Origin: an uncultured Eubacteriales bacterium
GTDB lineage: Bacteria; Bacillota; Clostridia; Peptostreptococcales; Anaerovoracaceae
Length of the DNA: 28,095 bases
Assembly: GCA_900540145.1 (NCBI GenBank)
Contig: UQEW01000024.1
Span: 1 to 28,095 of the forward strand
Direction: 5' to 3'
Shown here: one piece after another, positions 6,151-14,875 of the stretch
Numbering within the stretch: position 1 is the stretch's first letter
Layout: each line of letters begins with the position of its first letter
The notes under the pieces: generated by a model
Seen by the model: only the letters and a program-made list of their open reading frames with translations
The model's database searches: none
What the model was told of the DNA's origin: nothing
Position numbers and translations under genes: made by a program

Positions 6151-8115
6151 TTATCTCATTTCAGGCCGAAGAATAACCCGTTTGAATAAGAACATTGTTG
6201 CACCAAAATAGGTCAGGTAGATTGCACAGAATAGCAGGATCGTCACCAGACCATAAAGAGGTACAAGTCCCTGCTGCAAGATTGCTTCTCCGAAAAAGAA
6301 CTGTGCCCCTGTGATCAGCAAAACCGTCAGTAAAAGAGGGAATAGCAGTGGGATCAAAAATACTGTGGACAGCTCCCTGCGTATCAGGGAAGCCTGCCTG
6401 TGACCCGGTACACCCAAACGGTCAATGACTGCATAATTCTTCTGGTTTTTGTCTATGGCAGAAAGCTGCTCAAATGCAAGAACCGAGCAGGATAGAATGA
6501 TAAAAATAATGCTTAAATACAATCCGCTGAACGAAATGGCTGTAAATCCAGTCAGCGAATTGGCAACACCCCACGCCTTTACTGTAACACCCATCGTTAC
6601 TTTTTCTGGGAGCTGTTGACCGGACTGCAATTCCGGCTGCCATTTCCCACTGTTCAGGAATTGCTTCAAGTCGCTTTTCAATTCCGGGTATCCGCCATCT
6701 TCCAGTTTCATCGCCAGACGGATTTTTTCTCCGACTAATTGTGAAGCTGCTTCATCCGGCAGAACAAGTACATATCCCTTCGTTCCGGCCATTTGATACT
6801 GCTCCATCGGCTCCGTCAGAATCGGTGTCTCTGCAATAGTCAAGGTTCGACCATTTAATGTGATCTCCGGCTGCTGCTTCAATCCCTGCCGGATTCCGTC
6901 CATATAGTTCCATGTATCACAATGAACCAAAAATTCGTTGTTGCCCATGACAACAGGAGAAAGCCCCAGGATTTCACGCAGGTGGTTATAGTCGGACAAG
7001 GACAAGGCTTCGATAGATTTTTCAGGAACCGCATACAGATAATAGCTCACAGAATCCTCGACTCCACAATGCTCCTCTGTAAAGGAAACGATGGAATCCA
7101 TGCTGGATTTTTCCAAAGGTGCATCAATCGCTACGCCTGCATCATAGGGATAATAGGCTTTCATATTGGCTTTGTAGCCTGCCCCCATGGTAAGCCCCAC
7201 AAACATGGTTGCCAGGGATATGGTCAACAGGATTGCCACCACAGCCATTGTCCGGCCAGCAGAATGGATGCGCCGCCCAATCTGCCCCAGGAAGAACAGA
7301 TTTTCTTCTTTGTACTTATGGCGCAAATTTTGTTTTGCAAATCGGTGCAGCAAAAGAGGTATCTGGCGATGCAGCTCGTAAACACCCACCAGAATGAGCA
7401 GGCAGGCTCCGCCAAGGTAGAAAAATGCTTCATTGGTTTGTGTCTGAAGCATCCGCCCAAGCAAAATCACGCCTGCAACCATTGCGGCTATTGAAAGCAA
7501 TACTACCAAAAGACTATGGCGGAATGATTTGAAACGGTATTCTTCATTCTTGCGGTTATCATACAGCAAATCGATTACTTTCTGATGCCGGATAATCTTT
7601 GCCGCCCGAAACATCCCCAAACCATACATCAAGGCAAAAAACAAAAATGTTACTGCCCATGCCTGGAGAGAAAAGGAAACCTGATAGGTATGCGGCACCT
7701 CAAAGATATTTTTTACCACCTGATTCAGCAATCCGGAAAGCCCTGTGCCAACCAAAGAACCAAGCAGAAAGGCCCCAGTGCCGATGATACTGTTTTCAGC
7801 AAGGAACAAATTCCGTACTGTCTTTGCTTCCATGCCAATCAATTCGTAGGTTGCAAACTCCTTTTTCCGTCGTCCCAGCATAAAGCGGATCGCATAACCG
7901 ATCACAAACGAGGACATAAAAGCAACCAGAGCTGACATAAGCAAAATTCCAGTAGTCAGCATCGACATATTTTCTGCCATAGCAAGAACATCTGATGAAA
8001 AGCCCAATGCCAAAAATGAGTACATCAATGCCGCAGTCAAGGTAATCGTCACAAAGTAAATGATATAATCCCGCAGGCTTCTGCGGATATTTTGAATTGC
8101 TAACTTCCAGTACAT
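6151..8115 (-). CDS. BceB/CprC-type ABC permease 2 (peptide-antibiotic resistance)
   Basis: 654 residues, the usual BceB length. About ten membrane segments; first at residues 16-36, then pairs around 53-78 and 105-140. The conserved cytoplasmic loop RFMLGRRKKEFATYELIGME lies before the FtsX-type helices. A large extracellular domain of about 200 residues sits between TM7 (about 287-312) and TM8 (about 525-550), the part that in BceB proteins engages the peptide or lipid-II complex. It ends the operon after the ATPase and the first permease, 12 bases behind the latter, with GGGAGG before ATG. The pair with the preceding 745-residue permease resembles CprB/CprC of C. difficile, which give resistance to nisin-like peptides. 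The exact substrate cannot be told. Confidence 0.85.
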   Translation of the reverse strand: MYWKLAIQNIRRSLRDYIIYFVTITLTAALMYSFLALGFSSDVLAMAENMSMLTTGILLMSALVAFMSSFVIGYAIRFMLGRRKKEFATYELIGMEAKTVRNLFLAENSIIGTGAFLLGSLVGTGLSGLLNQVVKNIFEVPHTYQVSFSLQAWAVTFLFFALMYGLGMFRAAKIIRHQKVIDLLYDNRKNEEYRFKSFRHSLLVVLLSIAAMVAGVILLGRMLQTQTNEAFFYLGGACLLILVGVYELHRQIPLLLHRFAKQNLRHKYKEENLFFLGQIGRRIHSAGRTMAVVAILLTISLATMFVGLTMGAGYKANMKAYYPYDAGVAIDAPLEKSSMDSIVSFTEEHCGVEDSVSYYLYAVPEKSIEALSLSDYNHLREILGLSPVVMGNNEFLVHCDTWNYMDGIRQGLKQQPEITLNGRTLTIAETPILTEPMEQYQMAGTKGYVLVLPDEAASQLVGEKIRLAMKLEDGGYPELKSDLKQFLNSGKWQPELQSGQQLPEKVTMGVTVKAWGVANSLTGFTAISFSGLYLSIIFIILSCSVLAFEQLSAIDKNQKNYAVIDRLGVPGHRQASLIRRELSTVFLIPLLFPLLLTVLLITGAQFFFGEAILQQGLVPLYGLVTILLFCAIYLTYFGATMFLFKRVILRPEMR

Positions 8116-8127
8116 ATCTTCCTCCCA

Positions 8128-10365
8128 TCACCTTACGCTATCGGAGTTGCTGCGAATTGAACGCTGGAACAGCAGCCATGTACTGAGAAAATAGCAACTC
8201 AGCAGCAAAGCGAAAATCCCGACAATGATACCTATTTGCCGCATCAAGGCTCCGCAGCCAATATAAGCTGAGATTTCAGCAGAAACACTTTGAAGAAAAT
8301 AGCCAATCACAATAATTGCTACAACGATTGCCGCTGTGATCGGCATCCCAAACCAAACACCAAGTTGTTTTAGAACCAAAGTATGCAGGTCCTTCTCTTC
8401 CACTCCCATTTTTCGCAGAACCGAAAATCTGTAGTTGTTTTTTTCTGCATCTAGGAGCTGCTGAAGAGCCAGCACGGTAAGACACATCACCATCAGCACA
8501 ATTGCACCATAGATCAAGGACGCTTTTAGGATAAAGTTAAGGGCGATTATACGGTTCACTTCCGTAGTATGGACAGTTGTACTGTATCCTGCCAGATTGT
8601 CTTTATCAGGATCTTCTGGATAAGAACGCCCAAGAAGCTGTTCCAGCATTTCTGCCGTTTTGAAGGGAAGCGGATATTGGGTCATCACAAATCGGTTGCT
8701 CTGTACCGGAAGCAAGACTTGCGCTATCTCGTCAGGTATGATATACACCACATCTGTATAAAGATTATAGATGGATTCCCCCACAGGCTCCTGAAACACG
8801 GCGTTCTCACTGAGTTTCAGGGTGCCTGCGTCAGTTTCCAGTAAGGTATGCTCAGCGATGTAGTTTTCAATATCCTTGTCCTCTGCCGCACAATGCCAGT
8901 GGGTAGCAAATTCATCCGTTTGTAAGATAATAGGTTCATATCCCAACATTTTCCGAACAGCGTTATAATCCTTCAGTGCAATTGCCAAGGGAGGAAAATC
9001 GTACTTTACCCGCTGGTGAAAGTCGCTTTTTTGGGGAAGATATTCCGAAAAAGTCAAATCGTCCTTTATCGCTATGTTGTTTTGTTCTATGAACGCAGTA
9101 ATTTCCCCATAGTCTGTATCCGGAAGATTTTCCACTTCATAAACATCGTTGTAGCGGCTTGAAATTTGAATATCATAGACTGCCCGACTATCCAAATAGC
9201 CCAGACTCCATCCTGTCAAAACTGGCGCAATGACAAACAAGCAGATAGAAAAAGTCAGGGTCACACAAATTATCGTCATCGTTTTCGTATTGGTAGCCAG
9301 CTTAGAGGAAAGCTGTCCAAACAGAAATAAACTCGTATTGTGATATTTGCGGGACACTTTAGACTCCTTCCAGTATAGGAGCGCCGCATTCGATAAATAA
9401 ATGACTGCGGAAATGATAAACAAAATATCCGCAACCCCAAACAGCAAATATTGATTCAGAGTTGGGGCGTCAAATCCAAGGAAGTAGGCTTTTTCCAGTT
9501 CTGCGATGGAAAAAATCGGGATAGCGGTCAATACAGCACCAGCCAGAAGCCCGCAAAGATATCGGGAAAATCCTATTTTTCTGTGTAAAACAGCACCTGC
9601 GATTGCCCAAAGCAGCGTCAGTGCAGGGAAAAGGACATTCCCCCAATACATGAGCTTTACAGGAAGCGGATGTCTGGGATCGAAGTAAAAATGATATTTT
9701 ACAGCACCTACCTCCAGCATCCACAGCAGCATAATGCCATAGAAAATACAGATCATCGGCATCCATCTGCTTTTATGAAGCGGTTTTTCATTCTGACGGT
9801 TTGCCGTCATAAGCTCAATAATCCTGCTTTTGTTGAGAATTCTGACATTCCCGACTCCAACCAGAATCTGGCAAATAACAAAGAAGCCCACGGTCAGTAG
9901 CACGGTATCTGGAAAAAAAGACCAAGAAAAAGCGTAGGGTTCCCCAAAAGAAGCAAGCAGCATAGCCGTAATGACCTGAGAAACGATCATCCCCAGAAGG
10001 ATTCCCACCGACACAGAGAATATGAGCAGGAAAAAAGTCTCTCCAAAAAAGAGCAGTCCTATGGTTTTTTGCTCCATTCCCAGGGTTGCCTCAACTGCAA
10101 ACTCCGATTGTTTTTTTCTCAGCATGAAACGATTGACATAGTGGATCAGGAACAACAAAAGCAGACTAATCCCGCAAATTGCCAGTTTCATACCTCCAGC
10201 CAGCAGGGAAATATTATATTCCGCACCAATGGTCGGATGATAATGGGTGCTGCTGATAGACAAAAACGCATAAAACAGGGTGACACAGAGTGTCATGGTC
10301 ACAATATAAATCAAATAGTCCTTCACAGACCGCTTTGCATTTTTGAAAATGAGTTTAGCGTACAT
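8128..10365 (-). CDS. BceB/CprB-type ABC permease 1 (peptide-antibiotic resistance)
   Basis: 745 residues, longer than the partner permease. Start MYAKLIFKNAKRSVKDYLIY is typical of the family. FtsX-type core: RFMLRKKQSEFAVEATLGME near residue 80, several helices up to about residue 340, then TM7 at about 365-390, an extracellular domain of roughly 215 residues, and TM8 onward from about 610 with the end pair of helices near 690-730. Its ATG lies inside the end of the ATPase gene (11-base overlap), so translation is coupled. Together with the second permease and the ATPase it should form a heterodimeric BceAB-type transporter that also reports drug flux to the intramembrane kinase. The function follows from family knowledge; the inducer is not visible. 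Confidence 0.85.
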   Translation of the reverse strand: MYAKLIFKNAKRSVKDYLIYIVTMTLCVTLFYAFLSISSTHYHPTIGAEYNISLLAGGMKLAICGISLLLLFLIHYVNRFMLRKKQSEFAVEATLGMEQKTIGLLFFGETFFLLIFSVSVGILLGMIVSQVITAMLLASFGEPYAFSWSFFPDTVLLTVGFFVICQILVGVGNVRILNKSRIIELMTANRQNEKPLHKSRWMPMICIFYGIMLLWMLEVGAVKYHFYFDPRHPLPVKLMYWGNVLFPALTLLWAIAGAVLHRKIGFSRYLCGLLAGAVLTAIPIFSIAELEKAYFLGFDAPTLNQYLLFGVADILFIISAVIYLSNAALLYWKESKVSRKYHNTSLFLFGQLSSKLATNTKTMTIICVTLTFSICLFVIAPVLTGWSLGYLDSRAVYDIQISSRYNDVYEVENLPDTDYGEITAFIEQNNIAIKDDLTFSEYLPQKSDFHQRVKYDFPPLAIALKDYNAVRKMLGYEPIILQTDEFATHWHCAAEDKDIENYIAEHTLLETDAGTLKLSENAVFQEPVGESIYNLYTDVVYIIPDEIAQVLLPVQSNRFVMTQYPLPFKTAEMLEQLLGRSYPEDPDKDNLAGYSTTVHTTEVNRIIALNFILKASLIYGAIVLMVMCLTVLALQQLLDAEKNNYRFSVLRKMGVEEKDLHTLVLKQLGVWFGMPITAAIVVAIIVIGYFLQSVSAEISAYIGCGALMRQIGIIVGIFALLLSCYFLSTWLLFQRSIRSNSDSVR

Positions 10366-11122
10366 CGCTCATGCCCCCTCCCATCATGGTGAGGACATCC
10401 AGGATTTTTTCAAAGAAAGTCCTGCGGGAATCACCACCCTTACGGATTTCCGTGAAGATCGCGCCATCCCTCAAAAAGAGAATGCGATTGGCGTAGCTTG
10501 CCGAGAAAGCGTCGTGTGTCACCATCAGGATCGTGGCTCCGAGATCTTCGTTGATACTCTGAATCGTAGAAAGCAGCATCTGGGACGAATGACTATCTAA
10601 CGCGCCGGTGGGTTCGTCCGCCAAAATCAGTTTAGGCTGGTTGATAATGGCTCTGGCACAGGCGCACCGCTGCTTCTGGCCGCCGGACACCTGATATGGG
10701 TACTTATCCAGAATATCCATGATATTCAGCTTTCCGGCCATTTCCCGCACCCGTCCATCAATCTCGCCTGCTGGAACCTTGTTGATGGTCAGCGCCAGGG
10801 CTATGTTTTCCGAAATGGTCAGCGTGTCCAGCAGGTTAAAATCCTGGAACACAAATCCAAGATTTTCCCGGCGAAACCGGGCAATCTGTTTTTCATTGAT
10901 TTCCGTCACATCGGTCCCATCCAGATAGATATGTCCCGCACTGACGGTATCAATGGTGGAAATACAGTTGAGCAGGGTGGTCTTGCCGGAACCGGATGCT
11001 CCCATGATTCCTACAAATTCCCCCTCCTGAACGGAAAAGCTGATGTCCTGAATTGCTTTTGTAACATTCCCACTATTGCCATAATATTTTTGGATATGAT
11101 CCAGTTTCAAAATTTCTTTCAT
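10355..11122 (-). CDS. BceA/CprA-type ABC transporter ATPase
   Basis: 255 residues with all ABC motifs: Walker A GASGSGKTT, Q-loop region FVFQDFNLLD, signature VSGGQKQR, Walker B LILADEPTGALDS, and switch histidine in MVTHDA. The group (LolD/MacB/Bce type) works with FtsX-type permeases. ATG 11122 is preferred since GAGGTG lies at proper distance; the GTG three codons upstream overlaps that site. It powers the two BceB-type permeases that follow with an overlapping start. A terminator (11207-11238) separates it from the kinase, so it starts its own transcript, with a dyad operator at 11181-11207. Confidence 0.9.
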   Translation of the reverse strand: MKEILKLDHIQKYYGNSGNVTKAIQDISFSVQEGEFVGIMGASGSGKTTLLNCISTIDTVSAGHIYLDGTDVTEINEKQIARFRRENLGFVFQDFNLLDTLTISENIALALTINKVPAGEIDGRVREMAGKLNIMDILDKYPYQVSGGQKQRCACARAIINQPKLILADEPTGALDSHSSQMLLSTIQSINEDLGATILMVTHDAFSASYANRILFLRDGAIFTEIRKGGDSRRTFFEKILDVLTMMGGGMSDVR

Positions 11123-11180
11123 TGTTATCACCTCTGATCTCTATTGTAAAATAAGAGCGGCTTCGTTTGTATCAAGTTTT

Positions 11181-11207
11181 CTTACAAAGTTCTAACAAAA
11201 ATGTAAG
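11181..11207 (-). promoter_or_regulatory. Dyad operator upstream of the Bce-type transporter operon
   Basis: CTTACA (11181-11186) and TGTAAG (11202-11207) form a perfect inverted repeat with 15 bases between; the interior AAAGTT/ATTTTT is also partly symmetric. On the minus strand it is followed within nine bases by TTGATA, a likely -35, and a T-rich -10 region. This placement suits activation by the OmpR-type regulator encoded at 12234-12902. It differs from the direct-repeat promoters of the second system. Confidence 0.55.
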
Positions 11208-11238
11208 AAGTGCAGAACGGTTCTCAGCTCTGCACTTC
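11207..11238 (-). terminator. Terminator overlapping the kinase gene end
   Basis: GAAGTGCAGA pairs with TCTGCACTTC, a perfect 10-bp stem with 12-nt loop. On the minus strand it is followed by TTACATTTTT. The kinase stop codon lies inside the loop. Confidence 0.75.
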
Positions 11239-12237
11239 ATGAATCAAACAGTTAATATGAAAAGAAAGGGAAATTGCTGTGCCATGTTCCGACGACTCCG
11301 CCGTAATGCCAATGCCCAGCTTTTCACAAAGCCGTTTGCATAGGTACAGGCCAATGCCTGTGGACTGCTGGACCATACGACCATTCTGACCGGTAAATCC
11401 CTTTTCAAAGATACGGGGCAGATCGGACGCAGCAATCCCGATTCCATTGTCCTCCACGACAAGAACAACCTGATCCTGCCGTTTATGAGTAGAAATGCGG
11501 AGAACCGGCTGTTCCGTACGATACTTGACCGCATTGGCAATCAGTTGGTTCAGAATAAAGCGCACCCACTTTTCATCTGAATAAACCGTGTCCTGCATTT
11601 CCTCCACTTCCAGACGCATACCACTTTGGAGCAGCAGATATTTATTATCTGCAATCGCCTGATGCACCACTTGGGACAGTGCCATTTCCCGGACAGAATA
11701 ATCTTTCTCTGTATGCTCACTGCGGGCATAATAAAGAGCCTGTTCGGTAAAGCGATTGGTCTTTTCCAGTTCCAGCAAAAGTTCTTTTGTCCAGTCCATC
11801 CGATGGTTTTCACATAGAAGTTTCATGGCAGTAATGGGCGTTTTGATTTCGTGAATCCATTGTTCAATGTATTCCTTGTACTCCAGGCGTTCCCGCTCGA
11901 CCTCCCCGATCTGCTCCAACATGGATTTTCCAGCCATTTTCAAAAGCTGATAGTAAACCTGATCCTCAGCCTGCTCCGGCAGCTCCATCACTTCGGAAAT
12001 AAGGTATCTCTCAGAGAGCTGCTCTGCCATATCCAGAAGTTTTTTCATCTGCCGCTTTCGTTTCCAGTAAGTGAGGACAAGTCCCATCAGCAAAATCAAT
12101 GCCCATACAATCAGGATCAATACTACTGCGGAAACCGAATTGCCGCACACCAGCAAAAATACAGTGAGTGCAGCCATACAAACAAGGTTCGTCAGCAGAA
12201 ATGGCAGCCTGTTTTTCCAATATCGTCTGCTGTTCAT
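11224..12237 (-). CDS. BceS/CprK-type intramembrane-sensing histidine kinase
   Basis: 337 residues. Two membrane helices at about 12-32 and 37-57 are joined by only a few residues (CGNSVSA), the hallmark of kinases that do not sense the signal themselves but listen to a BceAB-type transporter. Phosphoacceptor His129 sits in EQWIHEIKTPITAMK. ATPase motifs: N box RFILNQLIANAVKY, G1 VEDNGIGIA, G2 QQSTGIGLYLCKRL. Its ATG overlaps the regulator's TGA (ATGA). It would phosphorylate the regulator encoded just upstream and so turn on the transporter operon. A terminator overlaps its last codons. Confidence 0.9.
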   Translation of the reverse strand: MNSRRYWKNRLPFLLTNLVCMAALTVFLLVCGNSVSAVVLILIVWALILLMGLVLTYWKRKRQMKKLLDMAEQLSERYLISEVMELPEQAEDQVYYQLLKMAGKSMLEQIGEVERERLEYKEYIEQWIHEIKTPITAMKLLCENHRMDWTKELLLELEKTNRFTEQALYYARSEHTEKDYSVREMALSQVVHQAIADNKYLLLQSGMRLEVEEMQDTVYSDEKWVRFILNQLIANAVKYRTEQPVLRISTHKRQDQVVLVVEDNGIGIAASDLPRIFEKGFTGQNGRMVQQSTGIGLYLCKRLCEKLGIGITAESSEHGTAISLSFHINCLIHEVQS

Positions 12238-12902
12238 ATCGTGTACCCCTGTCGGTGCTTTGTCTTGATAAAATCCGTCAGACCGATGCCCGCCAGTTTT
12301 TCCCGGATGCGGTTGATATTGACGCTCAAAGCATTGTCATCCACATATAGCTGATTGTCCCACAAATACTCAATCATATCTCCACGAGAACAGATTTTCC
12401 CTCCGTTCTTGAACAGGTAATAGAGAATTTTTAATTCGTTCTTGGTAAGCTCTACGCTATGTCCGTTATAGTCCAGGCTGCTGGATTCCAGATGCAGCAC
12501 TGCATCTCCATAGACGATCTGTTCCCTTTGCTGCGTGGGATAGGCTTTTTTCAGCAGAGATGCTATCTTCGCAAGCAGGATCGCTGTGTTATAGGGTTTC
12601 GTAATAAAAGCATCTCCGCCCAGCATGATGCTATTCAGTTCATCCATATCCGTGTTGCAGCTTGTCACAAAAATGATCGGCACCTCGGAAAATGTGCGAA
12701 CCTCGGTGCAGAGAGAAAAGCCACTGGTTCCCGGTAGCTTGATGTCCAGCAAAATCAAGTGTGGCTGTTCGGCTTTGATCCGATCAATCACATCAGAAAA
12801 ATCTTCCGGAGCCGCCGCTTCATAGCCATTGCTTTGCAGCAGCGTTTTCAATTCATTCCGTATCAACGGATCATCTTCTATTATCAATATTTTTTCTTTC
12901 AT
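12234..12902 (-). CDS. BceR/CprR-type response regulator (OmpR family)
   Basis: 222 residues. Receiver domain 1-115 with acidic pair E9-D10-D11 (IIEDDP), phosphoacceptor Asp53 (LILLDIKLPG) and Lys102 (DAFITKPY). OmpR-type winged helix from about 125 (ELTKNELKILYYLFKNGG, RGDMIEYLW, NALSVNINRIREKL, FIKTKHRQGYTI). GGAGG lies before ATG. First gene of a two-gene regulator/kinase operon next to the transporter operon. Predicted to bind the CTTACA/TGTAAG dyad in front of the ATPase gene. Confidence 0.9.
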   Translation of the reverse strand: MKEKILIIEDDPLIRNELKTLLQSNGYEAAAPEDFSDVIDRIKAEQPHLILLDIKLPGTSGFSLCTEVRTFSEVPIIFVTSCNTDMDELNSIMLGGDAFITKPYNTAILLAKIASLLKKAYPTQQREQIVYGDAVLHLESSSLDYNGHSVELTKNELKILYYLFKNGGKICSRGDMIEYLWDNQLYVDDNALSVNINRIREKLAGIGLTDFIKTKHRQGYTI

Positions 12903-13038
12903 ATCAGCCTCCGTGAAAAAAATAATATTCTATGATATAGTCGCTCATGCTCCCATTGACATTTGCATCAGGCGAATATAAAAATGCAGCCTTAATGCGT
13001 TAGGAACCTTATCCCTCAACAAATGAAAAATGGTAAAC

Positions 13039-13455
13039 TTATATTTCTTCAACATCAATGACATGATATCCTTTTTGTTTTAATGCCTTTGCAAACAAAC
13101 CCATTCCAGAAACTAACTTTCCAGTGAAGCTACCATCATATATCTGATTAACACCACAGGTAGGGCTTCTGGATTGTAATATAACTAAATCAATCTCTTC
13201 ATTCTGAATTTTCGATAATGCAACTGCCACTGCCTTATTATATTCTAAACTAACATCATTTCCGTTTTCATCAACTACTCTCCCATTCACAATTTCTGCG
13301 CAGGGTCTGGGAGTTTCCATTCCTGCTAATACTTCCGGGCAGATAGAAATCACTTCTTTATCTTTTAAAAAATGGATAGTTGCTGAATTTTTGTTGTTTT
13401 TCCCATTATATTTACAGTTCTCTCCCATAATACAGGCACTAACCAATACTTTCAT
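13039..13455 (-). CDS. DUF523 / TudS-like iron-sulfur protein
   Basis: 138 residues of the DUF523 family. Conserved cysteines in the expected places: KVLVSACIMGENCKYNG at the start, ISICPEVLAGMETPRP in the middle, and LQSRSPTCGVNQIYDGSFTG late. Characterised members (2-thiouracil desulfidases, TudS) use three such cysteines to hold a [4Fe-4S] cluster that removes sulfur from thiouracil; that this protein has the same activity is not shown. ATG 13455 is chosen because AGGAGG stands right before it. It follows the NTF2-like gene by 16 bases on the same strand and is probably cotranscribed. No link to the transporters is evident. Confidence 0.85.
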   Translation of the reverse strand: MKVLVSACIMGENCKYNGKNNKNSATIHFLKDKEVISICPEVLAGMETPRPCAEIVNGRVVDENGNDVSLEYNKAVAVALSKIQNEEIDLVILQSRSPTCGVNQIYDGSFTGKLVSGMGLFAKALKQKGYHVIDVEEI

Positions 13456-13471
13456 TTTTACCTCCTCACAA

Positions 13472-13891
13472 TCAAAACCAATTCGCTTTTTCTGCTCTGA
13501 ATTGAGGGGTATCGCCTTCCTGGTATGGATTATAGGTATTGCGATCACACCCAAATTCTTTTATTGCCTTTATTTTATTATCCTCTGTCCACTCAACCAG
13601 CGAGATTCCATCAAATTCCTCTATACTTCCATTGTTCATTTCATTTTTGAAATACCACTCCACAATCGTTTGATCCCCCTTATGAAAAAATTGCTTGATT
13701 TCCCAAATGACCACCTTGCCACGGGTATTCCATTCCTGAAACCAATGCTTTACTGTTTTTCGGTTGTTATACTGGGGACTCCAGCTTTCTGTATAGATTA
13801 CATCTTCTGTAAAAATATCATCAATGCCCATATCCTGCTGATTGAGCCACATATCAAACCATAGTCGAATCGTTTTTTCTCGTTCATTCAT
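13472..13891 (-). CDS. NTF2/SnoaL-like small protein
   Basis: 139 residues. The order of elements fits the SnoaL/NTF2-like cone fold: an N-terminal helix EKTIRLWFDMWLNQQ, then DDIFTEDVIYTESWSPQYNN, VKHWFQEWN, and the later strands TIVEWYFKNEMN, FDGISLVEWTEDNKIKAIKE. Proteins of this fold are small-molecule enzymes or binding proteins with very varied roles; none can be named here. GAGGTG lies nine bases before ATG. First gene of a likely two-gene operon with the DUF523 gene. Confidence 0.7.
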   Translation of the reverse strand: MNEREKTIRLWFDMWLNQQDMGIDDIFTEDVIYTESWSPQYNNRKTVKHWFQEWNTRGKVVIWEIKQFFHKGDQTIVEWYFKNEMNNGSIEEFDGISLVEWTEDNKIKAIKEFGCDRNTYNPYQEGDTPQFRAEKANWF

Positions 13892-13983
13892 AATATAAAC
13901 ACCTCACCACTCTATGAAACCACAGCCGTTCCCCTACATTATACGATATTCAGAACAAACATTGAAGATAAATGAATTAAAAA

Positions 13984-14010
13984 CGGCGGCCTTGCTTAAC
14001 AAAGCCGCCG
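13984..14010 (-). terminator. Terminator of the ATPase-permease-receiver operon
   Basis: CGGCGGC pairs with GCCGCCG, extended inward by TTG/CAA across one mismatch. On the minus strand it is followed by TTTTTAATT. It closes the transcription unit ending with the two-receiver gene. Confidence 0.75.
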
Positions 14011-14022
14011 AATAAAAAAGCT

Positions 14023-14793
14023 TCATTCCACAAAGAACAGAACTCGCCGGATCAGCTCCGGGATATTGACCGGGGCGGTGATATAGTCGTTCACGCCCTC
14101 ATGCCGATATTCATATTCCGTGGCAAGGTCGTTGTTCTCGGTGAGGATAAAGAACGGCAGAAGCCGGACAGGGGGATTCTTCATTTGGAACATCCCCTCC
14201 ACCCGCCGCAGCGTATGAAACAGCTCCATTGCTGTGCCGTCCGGCAGTTCCAGATTGCACAAGATCAGTTCAATTTCCTTATCCTCAAAAATACGGCGCT
14301 TGGCCTCCTCAATCGAGGAAACCAGAATCAGGTCAAAGCCCTTTTGCAGCATAGCAGCCCGCAGCACTCCGGCACTGGTATCTTCCGCATGGACAAAGAG
14401 CAGCTTGTGAAAAGTCGGGGCCTTTTCGCCGGATAACTGCCGGTAGGCGTATTCCACCAGCTTATCTTGCAGCAGCAGACCTTTCATTTTGTCCATGCAC
14501 AGCGTCGCGCCCCGGCGCATGGCCTCCTGTTCGTAGTCGTCCTTGTCATGGCAGGACGCCAGAATAAAAGGCAGCTTCTTATCTGTGATCCGCACCTCGT
14601 CCAGAAAGTCCATGCCGGAACCGTCCGGCAGGTCGAGATCACAGCAGACCACCAGCGGCATTTCCTCTTGGATGACGGCCCTCGCTTCTTCCAGTGTAGA
14701 AGCCGTTTTTACTGGGTAGCCCCGGCGCTGTAAATACTTTCTCAGATTCCATATATAGGTATCACTATCGTCAATCAACAATATCTTTTTCAT
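14023..14793 (-). CDS. Two-receiver response regulator without output domain
   Basis: 256 residues, two CheY-like receiver domains in tandem and nothing else. Domain 1 (about 1-120) is complete: LLIDDSD pocket, phosphoacceptor Asp52 in VCCDLDLPDGSG, Lys102 in CMDKMKG. Domain 2 (about 130-256) is degenerate: the phosphoacceptor position is Asn180 (LILCNLELPDGTA) and the conserved lysine position reads Ala240 (VNDYITAPVN). The start ATG 14793 has AGGAG six bases upstream; GTG 14799 is weaker. It is the last gene behind an ATPase and two permeases, so it may modulate the local kinase by taking its phosphate, or bind a partner protein. No DNA-binding part is present. Confidence 0.8.
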   Translation of the reverse strand: MKKILLIDDSDTYIWNLRKYLQRRGYPVKTASTLEEARAVIQEEMPLVVCCDLDLPDGSGMDFLDEVRITDKKLPFILASCHDKDDYEQEAMRRGATLCMDKMKGLLLQDKLVEYAYRQLSGEKAPTFHKLLFVHAEDTSAGVLRAAMLQKGFDLILVSSIEEAKRRIFEDKEIELILCNLELPDGTAMELFHTLRRVEGMFQMKNPPVRLLPFFILTENNDLATEYEYRHEGVNDYITAPVNIPELIRRVLFFVE

Positions 14794-14837
14794 ATCCACT
14801 CCTGATTTTAATTAGAAATAAAATGATAATAGAAAAA

Positions 14838-14862
14838 GCGGGGCAGCGCACTGCCGCCCCGC
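14838..14862 (-). terminator. Intra-operon terminator-like hairpin before the two-receiver gene
   Basis: GCGGGGC pairs with GCCCCGC, followed on the minus strand by TTTTTC. It stands between the second permease and the two-receiver gene, so part of the transcripts probably stop here and the last gene is expressed less. Confidence 0.65.
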
Positions 14863-14875
14863 CACTTTCAAAAGG

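Noticed and set aside
6922..7494. Long plus-strand open frame (190 codons) across the second BceB-type permease
   Set aside because: It is antisense to a well-supported membrane protein, has no ribosome site, and its composition (Cys, His, Gln rich) is that of a shadow frame.
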